Below, in pieces: positions 17,208-25,254 of a stretch of DNA of 64,000 bases; the first letter of the stretch is position 1; each line of letters starts with the position of its first letter. Source of the DNA: Oerskovia turbata (lineage in GTDB: Bacteria > Actinomycetota > Actinomycetes > Actinomycetales > Cellulomonadaceae); the NCBI RefSeq assembly GCF_000718325.1, contig NZ_JOFV01000005.1, forward strand, positions 186,001 through 250,000, read 5' to 3'. A program made the translations under genes and the position numbers. The notes beneath the pieces are model-generated. The model did not search any database and was not told the origin of the DNA. It saw only the letters and a list, made by a program, of their open reading frames with translations.

Positions 17208-18140
17208 TCAGTGCTTGTTCTTGCGCGGGATGAAGTGCACGACCGTCACGACGACCGCGCCCGCCACGACGCCGACGATCGCGGAGCCCAGGGTGTCGAC
17301 GAGCCACACCAGGAACCCGCCGACGGCCGGGACGCCGTGCACGGCGTCCTCGAGGACGTGCAGGAGGTCGTAGGGCGCGTGCCAGCCCAGGTCATAGGTG
17401 CCCTGCAGCAGGATGTGGCCGCCGACCCACAGCATGGCGACCGTGCCCACGATAGAGATGACCGCCATGACGCGCGGCATCGCCTTGACCAGGCCGTGGC
17501 CGAACGACTTGACCCAGCCGGTCTCGCGCCCTGCGAGGTGCAGGCCGATGTCGTCCATCTTCACGATGAGCCCGACGATCCCGTAGACGACCGCCGTGAT
17601 GAGGAGCGCGACGACGACCAGGATGATCGCGCGGGCCCAGAAGCCCTCCTCCGCGACCTCGTTGAGCGCGATGACCATGATCTCGGCGCTGAGGATGAAG
17701 TCGGTGCGCACCGCGCTCGACACGACGTGGTCCTCGTCGACGGCCTTCTTCGCGGCGGCCTCGTCGACCGCCTCGGCGTGCTTGCCCGAGACCATCTCCC
17801 AGAGCTTCTCGGCGCCCTCGAACGCGAGGTAGGCGCCGCCGACCATGAGCAGCGGCGTGAGCAGCCACGGCAGGAACTGGCTCAGCAGCAGGGCGGCGGG
17901 GAGGATGAACAGGAGCTTGTTGCGCAGCGACCCCATCGCGATGCGCTTGATCACGGGCAGCTCGCGCTTCGCGGCCAGCCCGGCGACGTACTGCGGTGTG
18001 ACCGCGGTGTCGTCGATCACGATACCGGTCGCCTTGACGCTCGCCCGCCCCGCCGCGGCGCCGATGTCGTCGACGGACGCGGCCGCCAGCTTGGCGAACG
18101 CTGCGATGTCGTCCAGGAGGGCTACGAGTCCAACGGCCAT
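17208..18140 (-). CDS. DUF808 (YedI-family) inner-membrane protein
   Basis: A 310-residue membrane protein of the DUF808/YedI family. It begins with a soluble ALLDDIAAFAKLAAASVDD segment, then has several hydrophobic segments (about residues 75-105, 165-200, 220-250 and 280-305). A short charged loop, KLWEMVSGKHAEAVDEAA, lies between the first two. The family is widespread but its function is unknown. A ribosome site (gggagacc) lies before the ATG. Upstream is repeat array B, shared with the divergent lpd gene. Confidence 0.85.
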   Translation of the reverse strand: MAVGLVALLDDIAAFAKLAAASVDDIGAAAGRASVKATGIVIDDTAVTPQYVAGLAAKRELPVIKRIAMGSLRNKLLFILPAALLLSQFLPWLLTPLLMVGGAYLAFEGAEKLWEMVSGKHAEAVDEAAAKKAVDEDHVVSSAVRTDFILSAEIMVIALNEVAEEGFWARAIILVVVALLITAVVYGIVGLIVKMDDIGLHLAGRETGWVKSFGHGLVKAMPRVMAVISIVGTVAMLWVGGHILLQGTYDLGWHAPYDLLHVLEDAVHGVPAVGGFLVWLVDTLGSAIVGVVAGAVVVTVVHFIPRKNKH

Positions 18141-18251
18141 GAGGTCTCCACGAGGCCCGTGTCGCCGCCCACGAGCCCGGAGGTCGGGAATCGACGCGGC
18201 TGTAGCGCATCGTAACGACTCGGGCGCCCCGCCGTCGCGGCCCGTCCGCGC

Positions 18252-18514
18252 GCCGAGGGCGACGCACTTGGCCGCCGGCGGTGACGCCCATGCCCGCCGA
18301 GGGTGACCGCGGTACCCGCCGACGGTGACGCGCCAGCTGCCCGACGGCGTCGCTCCCGTCGTCGGGGCGTGTCACCGTCGGCATCGGTTCCGTCACCACC
18401 AGGGGCTGATGCGGTCACCGTCGGCGTCCGGGTCAGTCACCGTCGGCAGCCATGCACGTCACCCTCGGCGGTCACAGCCGTCACCGTCGGCGGTTCGGGG
18501 CGTCACCCTCGGCG
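18252..18514. repeat. 22-bp-period repeat array B (5 forward, 7 inverted units)
   Basis: Forward cores at 18255 (GAGGGCGAC), 18277 (GGCGGTGAC), 18299 (GAGGGTGAC), 18321 (GACGGTGAC) and 18343 (GACGGCGTC) are 22 bp apart. Inverted cores GTCACC(G/C)TC are at 18371, 18392 (diverged), 18414, 18436, 18458, 18480 and 18502, at 22 bp with one 21-bp step. Compared with array A, the C-variant GACGGTGAC dominates. It lies in the 440-bp region between the divergent DUF808 and lpd genes. The remaining part, 18141-18251, shows nothing recognisable. Confidence 0.92.
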
Positions 18515-18580
18515 CTCCCCGGGCGACGTGTGACGCGATCGGTCGCACCGCCGTCGGGCAGACGTCCTAGGCTGGTCCCC

Positions 18581-19984
<1,404 letters not shown>

Positions 19985-20020
19985 CCTGGCTGTTTGGTCG
20001 GTCGGGCGATCGGTAGGAAT

Positions 20021-20056
20021 GGCCCGGGCCTGCGACGTTCGTCGTGGGTCCGGGCC
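20021..20056 (+). terminator. lpd terminator
   Basis: A stem of about 16 bp (20021-20037 with 20040-20056), including three G-U pairs and a tight loop, lies 37 nt after the lpd stop. Confidence 0.7.
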
Positions 20057-20155
20057 TCGCTCTGCTGGGCGGCAAGCCACCGGGTCTCGCGAACGCGGCC
20101 ATACGGTTCTACAGCAACGTGCCGCCGCGCAGACTCTAGCCTCCATTCAGCAATG

Positions 20156-20172
20156 CGTATACGATAATCGCT
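20156..20172 (+). promoter_or_regulatory. -10 element and palindrome of the CopG-type antitoxin gene
   Basis: TACGAT (20160-20165) ends 7 nt before the ATG and overlaps the perfect palindrome CGTATACG (20156-20163). An antitoxin dimer binding here would block transcription, the usual autoregulation of such loci. A related GTATAC core sits over the promoter of the second antitoxin (21928-21943). Confidence 0.5.
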
Positions 20173-20436
20173 ATGGCTGAGAAGAAGGTGCACGGAGGGG
20201 CCGTCGACGACGAGCAGGTCCAGGCGTGGGCCGACGAGGCCGAGGCCGGCTACGACGTCGGCGTCCTGCGGCGTCGTGGGCGCCCGAGCGTTGGCGAAGG
20301 TCCGGGGATCGTGGTGCCGGTGCGGCTGGATGCGCGAACGCTCGAGGCGCTCACCGAGCGTGCCCGGGCCGAGGGGCTGGCGAACCGGTCCGAGGCGATC
20401 CGTGCTGCGGTGCGCGCCTGGACCCACGTGGCGTGA
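20173..20436 (+). CDS. Ribbon-helix-helix (CopG-type) antitoxin
   Basis: An 87-residue protein with a C-terminal ribbon-helix-helix: a beta strand (GIVVPVRLDARTLEALTERA) followed by helices ending RSEAIRAAVRAW. The N-terminal half is acidic and low in predicted order, as in toxin-neutralising tails. It overlaps the next gene by GTGA, the usual antitoxin-first arrangement of type II systems. The mRNA is probably leaderless. Because the partner is frameshifted, the antitoxin may be an orphan. Confidence 0.78.
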   Translation: MAEKKVHGGAVDDEQVQAWADEAEAGYDVGVLRRRGRPSVGEGPGIVVPVRLDARTLEALTERARAEGLANRSEAIRAAVRAWTHVA

Positions 20437-20686
20437 AGCTGCATGCCTCGGCCCGGAAGCACTTTCGACGCGACAGGCTGACCGAGTCCGGCATCCTGTG
20501 CGCCGCCCGGGACTCGGTGTTCCGGGCCCCCTCGATGACGAGGACGACCTGCGACGGTGGCTCCTGCTGGGCTTCGACGACGGCGGGAGGATCCTGGAGA
20601 TCGTGATCCTGGTGTTCGACTCCGGTGAGGAGATGGTCATTCACGCCATGAAGGCGCGTGCGCAGTACCTCGACCTGCTGCCTTGA
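20433..20686 (+). pseudogene. Frameshifted toxin partner of the CopG-type antitoxin
   Basis: Read from GTG 20433, the first frame gives VKLHASARKHFRRDRLTE and continues to about residue 32. The rest of a coherent protein (LDDEDDLRRWLLLGF, then IHAMKARAQYLDLLP and stop 20684-20686) is in another frame. The break falls in a run of five C at 20527-20531; one extra base there would restore a product of about 85 residues. The 4-nt overlap with the antitoxin and the intact reading of both halves argue for recent inactivation, a homopolymer sequencing error or, less likely, programmed frameshifting. The toxin family is not one I can name. Confidence 0.65.
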
Positions 20687-20693
20687 CCGTCGC

Positions 20694-21218
20694 TCACGTT
20701 GACCGCCCCGGTGCGAGCGCGCCCGGGCCTCGCGCCATGCGCACCTCGCTCACCCCGTCCTCCACCTTGCTCACCCCGTCAGCCAAGAAGCCCTGCCTCG
20801 CGTAGTACGCCTGGGCCCGCGGATTGGGGTCGGCGACCCAGAGCCCGGTCGAGCCGCCGACCGGGAGGACAGCCTCCATCAGTCGACGGCCCGCGCCGCT
20901 GCCGTGGAACACGTCGAGCAGGTACAGCACGTAGAGCTGTGCGTCCCAGTCGGCGTCGGGCTCGGAGGTCGGACCGGCGAGAGCGATCCCGACGACGGTG
21001 CCCTCGGCCTCGGCGACCGCCGTGGAAAACGACCCGTACTGCTCCTCGACGAGCACGGCTCGCCAGAATCGCCGGCGCGCCGGCAGCAGGTCCGGGGCGT
21101 CGAGTGCCTCGTCGCGCATCAGCCCTCGATAGGTCTGTCGCCAGGACTCGACGTGGACGCCCGCCATGGCGTCCGCGTCGTCGGGACGGGCTGGGCGGAC
21201 ACTGGGGCGTGGGTGCAT
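20694..21218 (-). CDS. GNAT-family N-acetyltransferase
   Basis: A 174-residue acetyl-CoA-dependent acyltransferase fold. The CoA-binding motif A is visible as LLDVFHGSGAGRRLMEAV (about residues 103-120), followed by the ARAQAYYARQGF signature of the C-terminal half. The ATG is preceded on the minus strand by TACCCT ending 6 nt upstream, suggesting a leaderless transcript. It converges on the broken toxin gene with 7 nt between stops. The substrate is unknown; a similar GNAT protein occurs at 43639-44157. Confidence 0.85.
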   Translation of the reverse strand: MHPRPSVRPARPDDADAMAGVHVESWRQTYRGLMRDEALDAPDLLPARRRFWRAVLVEEQYGSFSTAVAEAEGTVVGIALAGPTSEPDADWDAQLYVLYLLDVFHGSGAGRRLMEAVLPVGGSTGLWVADPNPRAQAYYARQGFLADGVSKVEDGVSEVRMARGPGALAPGRST

Positions 21219-21356
21219 CGGCCCAGGGTAGTGGTCCGGTGTTCGACTGCCCGCCGGCGGGAGTCGCTCACGTTCCGCGTGGTGGCGTGCTCCACCGTCG
21301 GGAAGAGATGCGGCGGAGCTGCAATCGCCGCGGCCGAGCCCTGCGACGTCCTGCTG

Positions 21357-21731
21357 CTACCCGCGCCGCTCCCGGGTGTGCGCATCGAGCCACTCACTCA
21401 TCTTCTCGAGTGGTAGGTGGGTGTCGGCGACCTCGATCACGAAGTCCGCCATCTCGATCTGGTCGCCCACGAGGCGGCGCCCGTTCAGGGCGTAGAAGAC
21501 GTGCACGAGGATCAGCGAGAGTCGCTTGTTCCCGTCGTGCAGCGGATGGAGCCGGTTGGCCGAGTCCATGATCGTGGCGGCCTTGAGGTCGAGCCCTTCG
21601 TACAGCTCGACGTCGTACATGCGCGCCCGGGGCCGCTGGCAGACGGAGTCCAGCAGTCCGAGGTCTCGCACGTGCCAGCTGTTGCGGTCTACCACGGCCA
21701 TGGCTTCGGTCAGGGTGACGTACCTGGTCAC
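21357..21731 (-). CDS. doc: Doc-type Fic toxin
   Basis: A 124-residue death-on-curing protein. The catalytic motif is complete: H62-P-L-H-D66-G-N-K-R70, matching Doc HxFx(D/N)(A/G)NKR with Leu for Phe. Phage P1 Doc phosphorylates elongation factor Tu and so stops translation; the same is expected here from family knowledge. It starts at GTG 21731, overlapping the antitoxin stop by 4 nt on the minus strand. The operon promoter lies over an operator at 21928-21943. Chromosomal Doc loci of this size are common in actinobacteria. Confidence 0.9.
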   Translation of the reverse strand: MTRYVTLTEAMAVVDRNSWHVRDLGLLDSVCQRPRARMYDVELYEGLDLKAATIMDSANRLHPLHDGNKRLSLILVHVFYALNGRRLVGDQIEMADFVIEVADTHLPLEKMSEWLDAHTRERRG

Positions 21732-21925
21732 GCGAGCCGTTCCAAGGCCTCGCTCCAGGACTCCATGGCGTCAGTGATGTAGGCCTGGATGTTCTCGTCG
21801 GCGGACTCGTCGAGCAGCCGTTCCAGGGCTTCGCCCTGGGTGACGTGCAGTGCCTCGGCGCGTGCCTTGAGCCGGTCGCGCACAGCGACCGGGACCTTGA
21901 TCGTCGTCATCTCCACCTGTGTCAT
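21728..21925 (-). CDS. Antitoxin of the Doc system
   Basis: A 65-residue protein with an N-terminal ribbon-helix-helix-like segment (MTTIKVPVAVRDRLKARAEA) and an acidic, amphipathic C-terminus (DENIQAYITDAMESWSEALE) likely to bind the Doc groove. The ATG at 21925 is chosen because TATACT on the minus strand (21937-21932) ends 6 nt before it, giving a leaderless mRNA. It precedes doc with a 4-nt overlap. It is unrelated in sequence to Phd, but has the same position and presumed autoregulatory role. Confidence 0.82.
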   Translation of the reverse strand: MTQVEMTTIKVPVAVRDRLKARAEALHVTQGEALERLLDESADENIQAYITDAMESWSEALERLA

Positions 21926-21927
21926 AC

Positions 21928-21943
21928 CGCGAGTATACCCGCG
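21928..21943 (-). promoter_or_regulatory. Promoter and operator of the Doc toxin-antitoxin operon
   Basis: A 16-bp near-perfect palindrome, CGCGAGTATACCCGCG on the plus strand (only one symmetric pair mismatched), contains the minus-strand -10 hexamer TATACT at 21937-21932. Binding of the antitoxin here would directly occlude RNA polymerase. Confidence 0.65.
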
Positions 21944-22017
21944 AGGTGGTGCAGGGGGAGGGGGCGAGCGCCGCCGTCGGGCACCTGTGGCGACCGCACC
22001 CGGCGGGCGCCACAGCG

Positions 22018-22635
22018 TCACCCGATCCCGAACTCCCGCCTCAGCATCTCCCCGACCATCCCCGGCACGTCGACCTCCCCAGGGTGCAGCGCGTCGAACA
22101 CCTGGAGCCCTTCCCAGGTGGAGATGAAGAGCGCGGCGCGCTCCTCGGGCGTGGCGCCCGCGTCGGCGAGCACTCCGCGCGAACGCTGCGTCCGGATCGT
22201 CCCGCCGATGATCGAGACCAGCACCTGGTGCCGCTCCTGCAGCACCGGCCGAGCGGGGTGGCCGGGTGTCCCGGCCTCGGCGGTGAGGGTCGAGAGGAGC
22301 TGCACCAGCCCGGGTGCCTCGCGGTTGCGTTGGGCGGTGCTGACGAACCCGTCGACGAGGTCCTCGGGGCTGAATTCCGAGGGCATGGAGGGCGGTGCGT
22401 GCTGCGCGTCGTGCCACTCGATGACGGCGAGGAGCAGCGCGGTCTTGTTGCCGAAGTGGTGCAGGAGCGTCGAGTGGTCGATCCCGGCCTCGCGGGCGAT
22501 GCCGCGCAGGGATGCCCCGTAGAACCCCTTCTGCGCGAAGGCTTCGGCCGCGCGGGCGACGATCGACTGCTTGGTCGCACGCCCGGTGGCGTACCCGTCG
22601 GGCCGCCCGGTCGTGGCTGCTTGCTGCATGGTCAC
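22018..22635 (-). CDS. TetR-family regulator of the GH3 glycosidase genes
   Basis: A 205-residue TetR-type repressor. The N-terminal HTH (about residues 20-66; YGASLRGIAREAGIDHSTLLHHF) is followed by an all-helical ligand domain. The GTG at 22635 has a GGAGGGG ribosome site 7 nt upstream; ATG 22629 is an alternative. It is divergent from the first GH3 gene, and an 18-bp palindrome (22677-22694) lies between them, so it very likely represses its own promoter and the glycosidase operon. The ligand is probably a sugar or glycoside product, by inference from context. Confidence 0.88.
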   Translation of the reverse strand: MTMQQAATTGRPDGYATGRATKQSIVARAAEAFAQKGFYGASLRGIAREAGIDHSTLLHHFGNKTALLLAVIEWHDAQHAPPSMPSEFSPEDLVDGFVSTAQRNREAPGLVQLLSTLTAEAGTPGHPARPVLQERHQVLVSIIGGTIRTQRSRGVLADAGATPEERAALFISTWEGLQVFDALHPGEVDVPGMVGEMLRREFGIG

Positions 22636-22676
22636 GATGTATCCCCTCCGAGGTCAGAGGCTACCGCCTCCCGTAA

Positions 22677-22694
22677 TTCCACCATCTGGTGGAA
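22677..22694. promoter_or_regulatory. Probable TetR operator
   Basis: TTCCACCA, 2 nt, TGGTGGAA: a perfect 8-bp inverted repeat. Its right end is 7 nt before the -10 hexamer TAGCAT (22702-22707) of the GH3 gene, so it covers the -35 position. It also lies upstream of the TetR gene start. Confidence 0.7.
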
Positions 22695-22713
22695 GTTGGG
22701 CTAGCATGTGGCC

Positions 22714-25248
22714 GTGCTCACTCCTGACGCCCGACGACGTGCCCGTAGCGAGATGACCCTCACCGAGAAGGCCTCGCTCACCTCAGGCGCGAACTTCTGG
22801 AACACCAAGCCGGTCGACCGGCTCGGCGTTCCCTCGATCATGCTCACCGACGGCCCGCACGGTCTGCGCAAGCAGGGCGGGGCGGCGGACCACCTCGGTC
22901 TCAACGCCAGCCTGCCCGCGACGTGCTTCCCGACCGCGGCCACGCTCGCCAACAGCTGGGACCCGGGCCTCGTGGAGCGGGTCGGCGAGGCGCTCGGCGC
23001 CGAGGCCGCCGCCGAGAACGTCAGCGTGCTGCTGGGCCCCGGCCTCAACATCAAGCGCAACCCGCTCGCGGGCCGCAACTTCGAGTACTTCTCCGAGGAC
23101 CCGCTGCTCGCGGGCCGGCTCGCCGCGGCGCAGATCCGCGGCATCCAGTCCCGCGGCGTCGCCGCGAGCGCCAAGCACTTCGCGGTGAACAGCCAGGAGA
23201 CGCACCGGATGACGATGGACGAGGTCGTCGACGAGCGGGCGCTCCACGAGACCTACCTTGAGGCGTTCCGCATCGCGGTCACCGAGGGCCGGCCGTGGAC
23301 CGTCATGAGCTCGTACAACAAGGTCAACGGCACCTACGCGAACGAGCACCGCGAGCTCCTCGACGAGATCCTGCGCGAGCGGTGGGGCTTCGACGGCCTG
23401 GTCGTCACCGACTGGGGCGGCAACAACGACCGCGTCGCGGGCCTCGTCGCGGGCAACGCGCTCGAGATGCCGTCGACCGACGGCGTGACCGACGCCGAGG
23501 TCGTGCGAGCGGTCGAGGAGGGGCGCCTCGACGAGGCGGTCCTCGACGCCCGCGTCGACGAACTGCTCGCGCTGATCGCACGCACGGAACGTGCTCGCGC
23601 CCAGGGCGCCACGACCACCAGCGGGCCCGACGGCGCCGCACCGGTCGACCTCGACGCGCACCACGCGCTCGCTGTCGAGGCCGCACGGCGCTCGGTCGTC
23701 CTGCTGCGCAACGCGCGCGGCGCCCTGCCGCTCGGGCCGCACTCTGGACGGGTCGCGGTGATCGGCGACTTCGCGGCGACCCCGCGCTATCAGGGCGCGG
23801 GCAGCTCGCTCGTGAACCCGACCCGGGTGGACGTGCCGCTCGACGCGCTGCGGGCCAGCGGCCTGGACGTCGTGGGCTACGCGCAGGGCTACGCGCGCCG
23901 CGACGCAGGCCGGGGAGCGTGGGACTCGGCCGCGTCGGTGCGCCGCCGACGCCAGGCGGTCCGGCTCGCGGAGCGCGCCGACGTCGTGCTGCTGTTCCTC
24001 GGCCTGGACGAGTCGGCCGAGGCCGAGGGCGTCGACCGGACGCATATGCGCCTCGCGCGCAACCAGCTCGCGCTGACTCGCGAGCTGACCGCTCTCGGTG
24101 TGCCGGTCGTGGTCGTGCTGGCTGGTGGCGCGCCTGTCGAGCTGCCGTTCGCCGAGCACGTCGACGCGATCGTGCACGGCTACCTCGGTGGCCAGGGCGG
24201 CGGGCAGGCGATCGCCGACGTGCTGACCGGCCGGGCGGACCCCGCCGGGCGCCTCGCCGAGACGTACCCGCTGCGCTACACCGACGTGCCGTCGTCGGCG
24301 ACGTTCGGGCGGACCGAGGCGACGTCCGAGCACCGCGAGAGCATCTACGTCGGCTATCGCCACGCCGACAAGGTCGGCCTGCCGGTCCGCTACCCGTTCG
24401 GGCACGGCCTGAGCTACACGACGTTCGAGCACAGCGACCTCGCCGCGGACCGCGAGAGCGTCCAGGTCACGGTCACCAACGCCGGCGACCGCGCCGGGAC
24501 CGAGACCGTGCAGGTCTACGTCGAGGCGCCGGACACGGCCCAGGGCGAGTTCCGTGCGCCCCGCGAGCTCGCGGGGTTCGCGCAGGTCACCCTGGCGCCG
24601 GGGGAGAGCGCGAGCGTGAGCGTCGACCTCGCCGCGCACGCGTTCGCCGCCTACGACACGGGCAGCCACGATTGGCGCACCGTTCCCGGCACGTACACCC
24701 TGCAGGTCGGCGCGTCGTCACGCGACCTGCGACTGTCCGCGCCCGTCGTGGTCGACGGCGAACCGTGGGCCCTCGGCGCCACCCCCGCCGCTACCGGCGA
24801 GGCCGCCGAGGCCGTCACGGCATCCGCCGGAGACCTCCCGCACTACCGCAGCGGCCAGGTGGACCGCGTCCCCGACGACGAGTTCGCCGCGCTCCTGGGA
24901 CGGACGCCCCCGGCGCAGGACTGGCCCGCCGGGCGCCCGCTCACGCGCGCCGACATCATCGCCCAGGCGCGCGGTCGTGGCGGTGTGGGAGGCGGCCTGG
25001 TCCGGCTCATCGACACGGCCGGACGACTGCTCATGCTGCTGGGACGTCCCCACGCGGCGAACAACACCCGTTTCGTCCTCGACCTGCCCTTCCGGTCGGT
25101 GTCGCGGATGAGCGCAGGCAAGGTCGACGACGCGATGCTCGACGCCTTCCTGCTGATGGTCAACGGCCGGTTCTGGGGCGGCGCACGCCGTCTGGTCCCG
25201 GCATGGCGTGCCCACGCGATGGCCGCGCGGGCTCGGAAGAAGGACTGA
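22714..25248 (+). CDS. GH3 family beta-glycosidase (beta-glucosidase-like)
   Basis: An 844-residue glycoside hydrolase family 3 enzyme. Order is normal: catalytic barrel (about 10-290) with TDGPHGLRKQ, the KHFAVNSQETHR segment and putative nucleophile D233 in VVTDWGG; then the alpha/beta sandwich (about 300-530); a fibronectin III-like domain (about 560-650, after PFGHGLSYTTF); and a 140-residue extension ending PAWRAHAMAARARKKD. No signal peptide, so it probably acts on imported oligosaccharides in the cytoplasm. GTG 22714 is preferred over GTG 22708 because TAGCAT at 22702-22707 then sits 6 nt upstream, as in the other leaderless genes. It is followed after 6 nt by a second GH3 gene. Confidence 0.92.
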   Translation: MLTPDARRRARSEMTLTEKASLTSGANFWNTKPVDRLGVPSIMLTDGPHGLRKQGGAADHLGLNASLPATCFPTAATLANSWDPGLVERVGEALGAEAAAENVSVLLGPGLNIKRNPLAGRNFEYFSEDPLLAGRLAAAQIRGIQSRGVAASAKHFAVNSQETHRMTMDEVVDERALHETYLEAFRIAVTEGRPWTVMSSYNKVNGTYANEHRELLDEILRERWGFDGLVVTDWGGNNDRVAGLVAGNALEMPSTDGVTDAEVVRAVEEGRLDEAVLDARVDELLALIARTERARAQGATTTSGPDGAAPVDLDAHHALAVEAARRSVVLLRNARGALPLGPHSGRVAVIGDFAATPRYQGAGSSLVNPTRVDVPLDALRASGLDVVGYAQGYARRDAGRGAWDSAASVRRRRQAVRLAERADVVLLFLGLDESAEAEGVDRTHMRLARNQLALTRELTALGVPVVVVLAGGAPVELPFAEHVDAIVHGYLGGQGGGQAIADVLTGRADPAGRLAETYPLRYTDVPSSATFGRTEATSEHRESIYVGYRHADKVGLPVRYPFGHGLSYTTFEHSDLAADRESVQVTVTNAGDRAGTETVQVYVEAPDTAQGEFRAPRELAGFAQVTLAPGESASVSVDLAAHAFAAYDTGSHDWRTVPGTYTLQVGASSRDLRLSAPVVVDGEPWALGATPAATGEAAEAVTASAGDLPHYRSGQVDRVPDDEFAALLGRTPPAQDWPAGRPLTRADIIAQARGRGGVGGGLVRLIDTAGRLLMLLGRPHAANNTRFVLDLPFRSVSRMSAGKVDDAMLDAFLLMVNGRFWGGARRLVPAWRAHAMAARARKKD

Positions 25249-25254
25249 GAGGCA

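Noticed and set aside
18290..18580. Upstream start of lpd at 18452 and small ORFs across array B
   Set aside because: The extra residues are repeat-derived, and TAGGCT just before 18581 gives a better start; the lpd family begins at the FAD-binding segment.
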